Assembly: GCA_948474755.1 (NCBI GenBank)
Contig: CAOLHI010000625.1
Coordinates: 1 to 64,000, forward strand
Length of the DNA stretch: 64,000 nt
Source: Ctenosaura bakeri
Taxonomy: Eukaryota; Chordata; Lepidosauria; Squamata; Iguanidae
Direction: 5' to 3'
The first letter of the stretch is position 1, and the number at the start of each line of letters is the position of its first letter. The notes under the pieces were generated by a model. It was not told where the DNA came from. It saw nothing but the letters and a program-made list of their open reading frames with translations, and made no database searches. Positions 12,030-22,700 of the stretch are shown in pieces. The position numbers and the translations under genes are program-made.

Positions 12030-12300
12030 AGTTGTTACAAAAATTAATATGCGAAGAGTTTTGTGGTTCAATTTATTTTCTACCACAACCATCCTGTGAA
12101 GTAAGTCCCTTTTATTCCAATTTAACAACAAGAAAACAGTGACTTTTCCCAAGATAACTGAATCAGTATGTGCTTGAAGAACTTCAGTGGTAAGGAATGA
12201 GTGGCTAAGAGCCAGGGACTTTCTCAGAGCTAGCTGGTGACGCCATGGCTGGACTGGAATTTGAGCCTGGATCTTTTACACTCAAAGCAATCATAGTACA
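12030..12300 (+). mobile_element. MIR-like SINE remnant
   Basis: The order atcctgtgaagtaagt, acagtgacttttcccaaga, ggctggactggaatttgagcc and ggatcttttacactc follows the diagnostic blocks of MIR/CORE-type SINEs common in squamate introns (cctgtgaggtaggt, tgactggcccaaggtca, ggatttgaacc). The copy is highly diverged. Confidence 0.55.
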
Positions 12301-12423
12301 CTGTACACACAATGATTGTTTGTAGATTCCCATGAAAGAAAGCAATGGATATTAAAGGTATGTAAATGGAGTGATATGAGGACAGCTGTGAAGATAGATG
12401 CATTTTGACAAGACTGCACTGTA

Positions 12424-12477
12424 AGGGCACTGCTTCAAATACACAACACAAGGGTACTGCCTCAAATACACAACACA
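12424..12477. repeat. 27-bp tandem duplication
   Basis: Two adjacent units agggcactgcttcaaat and agggtactgcctcaaat each end acacaacaca, with two substitutions in 27 bp. Confidence 0.9.
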
Positions 12478-12942
12478 ATTTAGCTGCTGACAGGCAATAT
12501 TTAGCACACTCCCTTCCCACTGGCACCTTTTCTGGGAAACACTTGATTCAATGGTAGTAATTTGATGCACCCAGTAGTGGGTTCCTGAAAACTTCAATCA
12601 TCTGTCTCTCTTTACTTACGCTTTGTTGAAACTTTCTCTATGATACATAGCCAATAAATATTTTATCATGTTGGTGCTTGTTTTCTTCTTTTGATGCCTC
12701 TTCCTACACACACACAAACACACAAAACAGTTCTGTCTCATAATTTGTTATAGTTATGAAAGAGGAAAACAGGAATACTGCCAGGTTATTTGAATCATGT
12801 GATTCTGGAAAAAGTCATCAACAGAAAGGAAAAAGGAACTTTTCAGTTATATTTTTATATGTTTATTTTATATGCAGTGAAAAAAAAATCTAGTATCAGA
12901 TTTCTTAGCTGGTTATCAAAGAGACAATGGTGACCATATCCA

Positions 12943-12975
12943 TTTGAGATAAACCGAGACTCGGTTTATCTCAAA
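12943..12975. repeat. perfect 33-bp palindrome, 16-bp arms
   Basis: TTTGAGATAAACCGAG (12943-12958) and its exact complement CTCGGTTTATCTCAAA (12960-12975) are separated by a single A. No transposon ends were found around it. Confidence 0.95.
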
Positions 12976-14403
12976 GAAAACTTTTTGTACTCATTCATGT
13001 GCTATTATAACTTAGTAGCAGAAATAGAAGGGTAAGAGGACAACTTCTACAGTATTATCTCCAAGCTATCGTCAGTATACAGCAAATATAATGTTACATA
13101 TCTTTTCCTCATCTACTGACAGGTGCCCCTTCATTTCGCCAAAAGGATTTCCTGGACTCACTATGATACAATTCAGGCAGTATCAAATACAATGATTACA
13201 TTCTTCTTCATTTCATGGTACCCTCCTGTAGATAATGCCTTTCCGTACGTGATACCTAATCATAATGGGTCCTGATCAGAACTTAAACCAGACTTTCTTA
13301 ACCTTTTTACTCTGGAGGAATCCTTGAAGTAATCTTCAGGTGTCCAGAATACACAAAGCTTTATGTTTTATGTTTTAGAAACACAGTATTCAAGCTTCAG
13401 CATCTTTTCTATATAATTCTTTTTAGCAATTTTTTCAAATACATGAAAAACTACAATAGAAAAAGAAAGAAAATGAATAACAGAGAAATATAGAGAAAAA
13501 CAGAGGGACAGAAAGAGAAGGATAAAATGCGTAGAAATAGAGAAAAACAAATATATAGAAAAGAACACAAATTAGGGATGGGCCAACCAAATCCTCGAAT
13601 CCTTGGCAAGGAATCCTTGAATCCCTGTGCTAAAGTAGGCAAACCAAATCTTTTGAATCCACCAACCAAACAGTTTGTTGGAGACTGGGACGCCTGAAAA
13701 CCTGGGAGACCAGGATGCCTGAAAACACAGGAGACTAGATACACAAGGGGAGATGGCAAGTAGGTGTATTTTTCCCTTCGAGTAATAATGGCCTTTGCTA
13801 ACAATTTCAGAAATCACATCTGGGGTTGTATTCTAATATATTTCAATTGAACATTTAGTACTTAAGTTTAGCACTATCTTCTGCGCTGAAAATCAATGCC
13901 ATGTATCAATGCTGAGGTCAGTAGGCCTGACGCCTATCAGAAGTAGTGGGGCAGAGGGCAAGGTCACAGAATCTCATCCAGTGATTGCCACATGTAGGCT
14001 GGCATACCTCCTTCCACAAGACCAGTGCCTGGTTGTAAACCTATAGCTAGAATAGGATGAGAAGTGAAATGTCTGTCATGGGTTCTCATAAGCCAAATGA
14101 CAAACCACATGTAGCAGAAAGAAAAAATTGTTTTTAAAAATTGGCATCCCCAGGGCCCACCAAAGGCCTGACTGGATGGAAGGTACAGTCTTCTTGAGAT
14201 TTCAAGGACAGCTGAAAGATTCCTTTACATAGATCCCTTGCAAAGCTCTTTCGTACACAAGTCTGCAGTTTTACCAGGTGTCACAGCCTTCTCTGCCAAA
14301 GTGTGCTGGTGCATCATCAAACCTCAGGATGCCATAAGAAGCTATGCAAAGAAAATCCAGTTTTGACCTGGATTATCTCTGTACTGTACTATGTGGCCCT
14401 GTT

Positions 14404-14452
14404 TACACAGGCAGGAAAATGTGGGATTAATCCACATTTTCCTGCCTGTGTA
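14404..14452. repeat. perfect hairpin, 21-bp arms and 7-nt loop
   Basis: The arm at 14404-14424 (acacaggcaggaaaatgtgg core) is exactly complementary to 14432-14452, with loop gattaat between. The flanks ggccctgttta and gtagaaaggacc hint that this is a snap-back MITE, but no target duplication is evident. Confidence 0.95.
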
Positions 14453-14739
14453 GAAAGGACCTTCATGTCATTTTCAATCTGGGGAGATCCTGAGGCAAAA
14501 CTATGACAATTGTCCTGGCCAGATTTCTTCAGAGGGAGGTTTACTTTTGCCTAGGCTTTTGCTAAAGTTGAGAGAGTGTGTCTTGCCCAAGATTATCCTT
14601 CTTTCCCTTGCTTTTTAAACCCTTTTTAAAAAAAGGATTCAAAAGATTTAAGATTCGTGGATTCCCAGAAACTTCCAGGGATTCAGATCCAGATCTGGAA
14701 AATTCTGGATTTGTCTCATTCCTTAAAAAATATGAAAGG
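14453..14739. other. intronic DNA before the L1 block
   Basis: The stretch contains ggattc-rich words at 14630-14720, resembling the reverse complement of those at 13590-13640. The words may be two ends or copies of an unidentified repeat. Confidence 0.35.
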
Positions 14740-17700
14740 TGACCTCCAACTCTCTACTTGGTGGTTATATTCCATCTCAACATAATCAAACCTCTTCCAT
14801 TATACTTAAATATACACTTCTGGATATCATATCCTTAATAATTATCAAAAGCTAAATTATCACATCTCTTTTCTTTCCTCTTCTTCTTCTTCTCTTTGCA
14901 AAAGGCCATAAAGGGTTTCTGATCTTTTAAAAATGTCCTTAATTATTTTTCTTTGATCAGGCAAGTTAATTTGTCCCTTTCTGCCAAATCCATCAATTTC
15001 AACAACCATTCTTCCTTAGAGGATAATAATCGATTTTTCAATTTCTACACATGTATCAGTCCTGCTGCTGTAGTCATATATTGGAACAATCTTCCATATC
15101 TATTTTCTAACTCTTCATCCAAGAGTCCCAAGAAAAAGGGAAAAAAAACAGTTTTAAGTCAATATTTATTTAAGATTCTCTGCATCAGAGTTGAATTTGA
15201 GCCCCAAGTTTCTTAGCTTTTCCACAAGTCTGTACAGCACATATGATAAAATGTCCCTTCATGTTCACGTTTCTGTATACATTCAAAATAGCTTCATGCA
15301 TTCTAGACAAATTCTGTGGTGTCTTACACCAATCATTTTACAAAAGTTCTCTTCAAGATCACAACATAACGCAAACTTCAACTCTTTTGAACATACCTTC
15401 TCCCACTGTTTCATCTGTTTATTACATCCAAAATTCTTAGTCCATTTTACCATACAATCTTTCACTTGTTCCTCTTCCATATCAAATTTTAACAAAAGCT
15501 TGTACATTTTATCAATCACTTGTTCATCATTTATACACAATTGTATTTCAAACTCTACTTTTTCCCCCAAAACCATAGTTCTTTTTATCCACCTTAAACT
15601 TTTCAGATAATTCTCAATTAGAAGGCCATTGAAAATTATATACCTCTGCAAATAACTATTCTTTTAACTTAACTTTATATTCTCCTTGGAAATTCTCCAG
15701 TAAGTCTTGATACAGTAACCATCTTTCTTTGTGTTTTGTTTCTTTTATATTAAAAAGCATTCGGTGTTGAGACCCATAAAGGCATTTTGGGGCACAGACA
15801 TATCTATTCCACACCCTTAATACTGCATATCTCACAAAATGGCTATTAAAATCAACACTCACATTATCTTACATAAATATCCATGCCATCCAAACCACAG
15901 GTTGGGTCCTTCTAGTTCCAATTATTTCTCAACACCAGCCATTCCTTTAACCTGACTAAACAACAATCAGCAAATTTTTAATAAATTTTTAATAAAATAA
16001 AATTTTTAAAAATAAAAATTAAAAATAACTTCCCCCCCCAAAAACATTCATCACTTCCAACACTCTAAATAGGAAAGCCCAGTTCAAACTGTCAAATGAT
16101 TTTTCTGCATCTGGAAAAATCACTGTCGCTTGCTTCTCATTATGTCAACCTAAGTATTCTAAAATATCTAACAAGTTTATACGATTTCATAGTTCACTCT
16201 CAGGTAAAAAATTCACATCTCCATGAATAAAGTCCTGCAAAATGATTTTCAATCTTTTCATCAAATTTTAGTCATTATTTTAGTCATCGTTTTAGTCATC
16301 TGCTAATATACAAAGGTCAAAGTTTGTCTGTGTCAGGCAAGCGAAGACCTCATATGACAGGCTGCCTGTGAAGATTCTATGGAATCCAACCTCTGCACAT
16401 TAATAACTCTGAATAATTGGATTGGGGAATATGGGGAAAAGTTATAGGTACTGGACAAGATAGTTTGGGGAATTAGAGATACAGGATCTCATATCTTTCT
16501 AATAAGTATTACCTATGAGAAAGTAAAATCCCTGGCAACACTGGGTATATACACTAGTTATTGAATAATGCTACTGGTCTATAATTCTTTGTAAATGTCA
16601 AATCTTTATTTTCCTCAGTATTAGCGTTATATTTGCCTCCTTCCAACTGTCAGGAATCTTCCCATTTTGCAAAATGCTATTCCAATAATTGTTGTAGAGG
16701 CAGTAGAAGTTTATTCTCAAAACATTTATAAGGCAAACCATCTGACCTAAATCCCCAAATCTCCTTTATTGTTACTGTTTACTGTTATGGCGCATTCATA
16801 ACCTGTCTCTGATGTTCTGAAATCTTTGGTAAATTCTACTTGGATTCTCAAAAGCTATTATATTCATCCAGACTTTCCAAATAATTTTTTCACACTTATA
16901 GAAAGACATATAAAATCTATGAAATGCTTTTTGTTTATTTACATTATCTTTTATTGCCTCCTTTTCCTCTTGTAATTTTAATATCATTTCCATTTCCTTT
17001 TCTTTTCTCAGTTTATACACCAACCATTTCCCCAGTTTATTTGCAAACTCAAAGTTCTTTTGCTTTGCATAATTCATGCTTTTCTCCATTTCACCCACCA
17101 TCAACAACAACATCTGTGAAACCTTAATTTGATTAGTAATAGAAGCCCTAGAAGGAGACTTTTTCAACTCATCCTCCTTTTTCAGTCTACTCCAAAACCA
17201 GTTGTGTTTTCTCTTGACTTCTTGAGTTCAGAATTGTGCTGGATTATAAAAAAAATCCTCTCGTTATGGCTTTATTTGGCTTACTTACATTCCAAACCAT
17301 TCTTATATCAGTACCTTTGTCCAAGTTATCCTCAGAAAAACTTTTCAATTTCCTTTTACAATAATCAACCATCTTATCATTCTGTAAACGAATTTCATTC
17401 AGCCTCCATCTAAACTTACTTTTTGTCTTTTTGAAAACTAAACTCATTAGATAATGATCTGAAAAGATCTTTGGCAATATACTCACTTAGAAAGCCTGGT
17501 AACCCAGGCATTAGAGACCCAAACTATATCTATTCTCAAAAAAGGTCTATATCTTTTAGAAAAATACATATATTCTTTAGTGTCGCTATTTTTTATATAG
17601 CCACATGTCAGCTAACTCCAAATTATCCATTAATTCAAAAAAGACCTCTGCCTTGTAAATTCTTTATATTTTTGTTAGAGCATCTATCTTTTTGGGGAGA

Positions 17701-18935
17701 TATCACTCCATTCCAATCTTCCATCTTGTATCAACTTCCATAAGAAAAATCCATTAATTCATCCATAAGTCCTTTATAAAAAGTTACTTTATCCTGGTTC
17801 TAAGCATAACCCCCACCATCAAAGTCTTAATCCCTTGGATATCAAGCTGCCTTCCAACATATCTATCTGGTTCATCTGCAAATATCAACTCTGGGCATAG
17901 GTGAGGTTATATACAGAACAACTCCATTTTTCTTCTTCAAACCTGAAAAAACAAACTCTTCACCTAACTTATTGTTAACCAAGTACTTTATATCCTTTCT
18001 TCTAATATCTATTTCTTATACACAAATCACATCCTGTTTAAGTTTCTTCAAATAATGGAACATTTTTTCCTCTTTTGAGGAGTGTTAGCTCCAATTATAT
18101 TCCACATGAGGTGTTTGTAATCCATAGTCAACCCAGCATTTCAAAGAAGTCCCCACCAGCAGTGTGCAGTATAATAGTATCTTTTCCCATTCCTAGTTGC
18201 ACCTGTAGTTCCTAATCTTGGTCTGGTTGATGATCTTCATCTTGATCTTGCCTTGTTGTCACATTAATCCCCTCTTCCATTTCTTCCAAGTCTCTATTAA
18301 ATCTTTCCAGAAACTCTCTCGTCTTCTGTACAAATTCCAGTCAAAATCTTTGTTGTAAAAGTCACTCTTCCCAACCTAACCCATCTGAACAGAATCTTTT
18401 CCCATTTTAATGTAACTGTCAGAAATGAATAGTCTTTTCTCTTATGTAGTATTCTCACAGGAATCTCTTTCAGCACTATAACAATTTTGCCCTCCAGATC
18501 AGTCATAAAATGCTGTTGTACGACTTGATCTCTGGTCTGATTTTTGACAAATGCACAATTACTTACCATGGCAGATTTTTCACTCTTGCAAATCGAATTC
18601 ATTCTAATCTCAAATTCAATCTGGTCCTGCACTTTGCCAGAAAAATAAAGTTGACAAAGTGCTAACCATTTTTCTTTGATGTCCTCTATAGGATCTTCTA
18701 AGATCAACCTAAATCTCAGGCAAAATTCTGTTAATGCTAGCCATCCCTGATTATCCAGCTGTTTCTCTCTTTAGTAACATTCTTTGTTTTACTTTCCAAG
18801 ATTTGCACTTTGTCATTAACTTGTTTCAAATAAATTGTCCAACAGATCACTAAATTTCATTGATCTCTCTTCTAATCTGTTTCAGCTCTTCCCTCATTCT
18901 TGTAATTTCCTTTGAAATTTTCCATGGGACAGTGG
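14740..18935 (-). mobile_element. L1 LINE, decayed near-complete copy (ORF1 and ORF2)
   Basis: Minus strand, 5' to 3'. ORF1: a coiled-coil remnant (about 18920-18750), then 18297-18707 with EDPIEDIKEKW, a VIVLKEIP..ILHKRKDYSFLT block and FRWVRLG, typical of the L1 ORF1p RRM and C-terminal domains. ORF2: endonuclease remnants from about 18130, SDHYLMSLVF and FRWRLNE (17244-17486), the linker GKWLVYKLRKEKE (16796-17167), a NYRPV-type RT block near 16580, FPDAEKSFDSLNW near 16100, a KQWEKVCSKELKFAL block (15283-15651), and a C-terminal EEWLLKLMDLAERDKLTCLIKEK-like region near 14900-15010. RT has lost internal segments and a Helitron is inserted at 16299-16557. No frame is intact. Confidence 0.9.
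16299..16557 (+). mobile_element. non-autonomous Helitron inserted in L1 RT
   Basis: It starts TCTGCTAATATACAAAGG after an A and ends ...cctggcaacactgggtatatacaCTAG before a T, the A/T target and TC...CTAG ends expected of Helitrons. A GC hairpin lies just before the 3' end. Relative to copies at 30288 and 60954 it lacks the central 150-200 bp. It splits RT blocks of the L1, so it inserted later than the L1. Confidence 0.88.
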
Positions 18936-18939
18936 GAGG

Positions 18940-19755
18940 GCCTTTTAAAGGGATAATGGAACAAACATATCAAGACTTTAGATGCATGATTGGTATTATT
19001 AAAGGAATTAAGGCAAGAATTTAAGGAACTGAATCAGAAGATAAAAGGAAGAAATATGGAAGAAGATATAGAAAAAGATATGAACAGGAACATGGAAGAT
19101 AAAGAAGAAGAAAAGCAGACTGTCAAACAAGAAGAAGAAATAGAAGCAGAGCCTAAGGGGGCAATTATTACTTTTTGGTAATTTATGACCAAGAGGGTTT
19201 ATTTGATGAAAAGGAGATTGTGTCTCATGGAGGAAAGGTGGATTGAATTTAATTAAGACCTCTGTGCAAACTGAACAAAATCAAAAGAAGAAACAAAAGA
19301 GAATGTTGTTTTGACACTGTGATTCACATGTAAGGGCTGACTTACTTTGTGAAACTGAAAGAGAAGGAAACATATCTAACAAAACAGATAAATTATATTT
19401 TCTCTTTTAGAAATTATGAATTGGGGAGGGCTAGATTTCTTTCCTTTTTTCTTTCTTTCTTTTTTTTGAGAGTCTGGAATGGGGGGGGTAGGTTATTATC
19501 TGTCCAAAGCAAGAGGAAGTCCTTTCTGTTCTTTCTTCTCTTCCTTCTTTTCTCTTTACTCTTTTTCTTTATTCTCTTCTTTCTTTCACTTTTTTACTTT
19601 TTAATTCATATTAATCCATAGGCATTTTTATGTGTTTAGATTTTGTTTTTTCCCCTCCTGTTTTCCCCCCTTTCTTTTATATATACTTATTTGTTTGTAA
19701 TGTTTGTAGTGTTTGTTTTGGAAAGTGTTAATAAAGTTTAATTTTAAAAAAGACT
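18940..19755 (+). mobile_element. L1-like 3' segment in opposite orientation
   Basis: The plus strand has a 63-codon highly charged ORF (18990-19181) starting MVLLKELRQEFKELNQKIKG, coiled-coil-like. It is followed by sequence without a frame, a pyrimidine-rich tract (19440-19680) and a gtgttaataaagtttaatttt end with a short A tail at about 19745. The end resembles the L1 3' terminus at 42440-42466. It abuts the 5' end of the minus-strand L1. It may be the forward 3' part of a 5'-inverted insertion or a separate ORF1-type L1 derivative. Confidence 0.55.
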
Positions 19756-19934
19756 CTCATGGAGCCCCTTGTGATGTCTCTTGGAACCCTAGGGGTGAGA
19801 AACTTTGGGCTAAATGAATCAGTTCTGCGCTTAGGAATTTTCAGACTATTCGTCCCTTCTCCTTGTATCAGATACAGCTAATATCCCACTCATTTCTCTA
19901 CGCAGCCAGGAGGTTTTGTTTTGTTTTGTTTTTT

Positions 19935-20150
19935 GTTTTAATTTAGCTAACTTTTATATCCTCCTTTTCTTTCAGTGAAATCAAGGCATGACTCTGCTCC
20001 TTCCCACTTTGTCCTGAACAACAAACCTGTAAGACAGGTCAGTATGAGAAAAAATGATTGGCTCAATGTCACTGACTGATTTTTGTGGTTCACTGGAAGC
20101 TGGAATCAGCCTTTCCCAATTTCAGCATTCCAAATAATCCATCACACTAG
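19935..20150 (+). mobile_element. MIR-like SINE remnant
   Basis: The blocks tttatatcctccttttctttcagtga, acctgtaagacaggtcagta, gattggctcaatgtcac and a gctggaatcagcc end match the order of the other MIR-like copies. Divergence is high. Confidence 0.5.
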
Positions 20151-20559
20151 TTCTGTTCCAAAAGTCTTCTTAGTTTTCTTTCAGTATTCTTTCTGATTTT
20201 AATCCTTTCTGATCTAGATCTTTCTATTTTCTTTCTTCTTGCCTTGTCTGTGCATTACAACTCCCCTCTGTCCCTTTCCTAGTCAATATCTTCCTCACTT
20301 TAGATTTGCTGTTTCTGATACCTAATGCATGGATGCTTTTCCTTTGTATGCATCAATACATAGCTCCCTGAAACAGGTCTTACCTCAAGCCAACATCTCT
20401 TATAATTCCTAATGAGCTAAAGCATTCTAATCTGTATTTATAAAACTAATGATGTACTACAAAATAGCCAACCTTAAAGTGCCCAAACCACCCACTGTGA
20501 GGGTTATTAAAAGATTAACTTCTGATTGAGACCTTTATACTGCAACATAATTTGTACTT

Positions 20560-21160
20560 TTTCCAATTCAGCTTTTGGGGTGGAATAATTGGGACAAACT
20601 CCAGCAAGGATTTGTGCTATTGGGGGGGGGCGCAAAAACTGCCATCTCCTCATGCCCACTGGCTGCCCCCTGCACCTGCTCGCCACCTCCCTGTGCTCGC
20701 GTGCACTTGCCCACACACTTCCATGTCCGTCCGTCACCTCCTCGCACCCTTCAGCACCTGCTTGCCACCTCCCCACACCCCCCACCTGCTCTGTGCACGT
20801 CTGCACCCACCCTCTTCCTGCGCCTGCCCACACCTGCCTGCCACTCCTTCTGTGCACTTCTGCACCTGCCCACCAACTCCCTGCACCTGTCTGCCCCCAC
20901 CTGCGCCTGCCTGTCCCCATCTGTGCCCACTGACCACCTCCCCTTGCTCACCCGCACCCGCCTGCCCCTGCCCGCACACTTCCGTGGCCACCCACCACCT
21001 CTCCATGTCAACCCACCGCCCTGTGCATTTCCACACCTGCTTACTGTCACTCCCCTCCTTCCTGGTCTGTTGAGGGGGCAGTGGCAGTGGCAGCAGCAGC
21101 ACCTAGGGGTGCAAATTCCCTATTTGCCCCAGGTGCTGCTGAATCTAAGTATGGCACTGG
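20560..21160 (-). mobile_element. C-rich minisatellite inside a TIR-type element
   Basis: About 430 bp (20640-21060) is made of irregular cacctgc, ccacctcc and tgcccac words, G-rich on the minus strand. The right end ...gtatggcactgg at 21160 resembles the ccagtggcatag terminus of the element at 9629. A matching left end was not found, so the element is probably truncated. The long Cys/Pro/His-rich ORFs in all frames are products of the repeat and not genes. Confidence 0.65.
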
Positions 21161-21209
21161 TGTGCTCTTGGATTCAACTCAGAGCCTGGAAGCTTAGGTT
21201 TCAGCAGTG

Positions 21210-21960
21210 GCTAGGAGTCTAATTGCACAGTTAAAGCTTGTGAACCAGCTGCACCTATTCTTGGAGACATCGGATCTGACCATGGTGACATGCCTTATTA
21301 CACCCTGGGTGAGTTACAGTAATGCACTCTACATGGAGCTGTCTTTGAAGAGTGTTCAGAAACTTCAACTAGTCCAAAGGGCCACAGCCACATTGTTAAC
21401 TGGGGCTGACTACAGGATCATACGACTCTCCTGTTGCAGCAGCTCTGCTGGCTGCCAGTTTGTTTCTGGGCACAATTCAAAGTGCTGGTTGTGATGCTTA
21501 AAGCCCTACATTGCTCAGGTCCAGGATATTTGAAAACCATATTCTCATTTACAAACCATCCCATGCTTTGATATAATTTGGGGAGGGTCTTATCTCTGTC
21601 CTACCACCCTCACAGTTACATCTGGCGGGAATATGAGAAAGGGCCTTCTCCGTGACTGTCCCCAGGCTCTGGAATTCCCTTTCCAAAGAAGTGTGACTGG
21701 CACCCTGCCTGCAGACAAATAATTACTTTTCTATTCCAACAGACATTTGGTTAGTGACTACATAAGGCCCATCTTAGACATGCACTGGATATTGCTAATT
21801 GTTGTGCTGGAGTGTGTGTGTGTGTGTGTGTGTTAATGATGTATGTTTTAACTTGGGCTTAATTTTTTTCTATTTTTAATCTTCTTCTAACTTTTGTATC
21901 TTGTGGATTTTTAAACATGTCTTGTTAATTGTTGCAAGCTGCTTTGAGTTCCAATCTGAG
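21210..21960 (+). mobile_element. L2-clade LINE, RT C-terminus and 3' UTR
   Basis: The plus-strand frame 21207-21494 gives VTCLITPWVSYSNALYMELS, KSVQKLQLVQRATATLLTGA, the thumb and C-terminal blocks characteristic of L2 reverse transcriptases. A frameshifted continuation (KALHCSGPGYLKT) follows. The 3' UTR carries a TG microsatellite (21811-21832) and ends near gctgctttgagttcc..aaaaaggcaggatagaaa. Confidence 0.85.
21811..21832 (+). repeat. (TG)n microsatellite
   Basis: An uninterrupted TG tract sits in the 3' UTR of the L2 fragment. Confidence 0.95.
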
Positions 21961-21989
21961 AAAAAGGCAGGATAGAAATAATAATAACA

Positions 21990-22245
21990 GCCATGTTTAC
22001 TTTTAAAGGCTTGGGACCCGGGTATTTAAAGGATCACTTTCTTCCATACAAACACACAACTTCTGGGATATTCTTGTCTTCAACTGAGGCTCTGCTCGAC
22101 GTTGTGAAGCAGCAGGTTGCAACCAAATTTAGAGCTTTCTCTGCAGTGCCATTCACTCTCTATAATAGTTTGCCAACAGACACTTCCCAGGTCTCATTGT
22201 TCTATTGTTTTAGACATATCCTTAAGGGGAAAGCATAGATGTTTA
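21990..22245 (+). mobile_element. L2-clade LINE, second C-terminal fragment
   Basis: The frame 21993-22238 gives GLGPGYLKDHFLPY, then SSTEALLDVVKQQ, RAFSAVPFTLYNSLP and a CFRHILKG end. These match the terminal ORF blocks of L2 LINEs and continue beyond the part preserved in the fragment at 21210-21960. It could be an independent insertion or a rearranged piece. Confidence 0.75.
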
Positions 22246-22354
22246 AATGACTGATATTTCCCAGATTTATTTTTCAGCTTCACCTTTTTTTTTTTTTGCT
22301 TGTGTCTCTAAAAAATATTGTTGTTGGTCTGTGTGTGTGTATGTATGTGTTTGT

Positions 22355-22560
22355 GGTTTCAAGTTACCTATGGACTTATGGTGATCCCACAAATATCATA
22401 TTCCTTTCTTAAGGAAGAAATATTCAGAGGGTTTTTATCAGTTCCCTCCTCGGAAATACAGCCTACAGCACCTGGTATTTGTTGATGGTCTACCATTCAA
22501 GTGCTAACCAGGGCTGATTCTGCTTAGCTTCCAAGACCAAATGGAATACCTTTAGGCCTA
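22355..22560 (-). mobile_element. 5S-rRNA-derived SINE
   Basis: Read on the minus strand, the head ttggaagctaagcagaatcagccctggttagcacttg matches the internal promoter region of 5S rRNA (GGAAGCTAAGCAGGGT..CCTGGTTAGTACTTG). The tail gtgggatcaccataagtcc..cttgaaa resembles the BovB-type 3' end shared with Sauria SINEs. Confidence 0.8.
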
Positions 22561-22599
22561 CCATGTCAAAATTAAGGTTTATAGTAGTTGCTCTTATAC

Positions 22600-22700
22600 G
22601 GAATGGGAAACATTATGTACTGCAAGTTGCAGCATTCCTCACCATTGGCTATGCTGGCTGTGGCTGCTGGAAACTGCAGTCCAATGATGTGGGGGGACTC
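22600..22700 (-). mobile_element. MITE fragment (agcatagccaatggtgagg core)
   Basis: On the minus strand, tggactgcagtttccagcag, agccagcatagccaatggt and gaggaatgctg match the core of the palindromic MITEs at 26812 and 56205. Confidence 0.55.

Larger units (their letters stand above)
12301..14380. other. intronic DNA with a tandem duplication and a hairpin
   Basis: The duplication at 12424-12477 and the hairpin at 12943-12975 are listed separately. 13440-13570 is a purine-rich agaaatagagaaaa tract that produces serine/phenylalanine-rich shadow ORFs. 13575-13650 contains repeated gaatcc words of unknown origin. No exon was recognised. Confidence 0.4.

Noticed and set aside
20552..21222. Overlapping ORFs of 114-215 codons on both strands, Cys/Pro/His- or Gly-rich
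   Set aside because: They occur in several frames at once over a C-rich minisatellite, so the openness comes from composition and repeats, not from selection for a protein.
22355..22560. 5S rRNA gene
   Set aside because: Only the internal promoter part is preserved, followed by a SINE body and tail; the same holds for 24080 and 29030.
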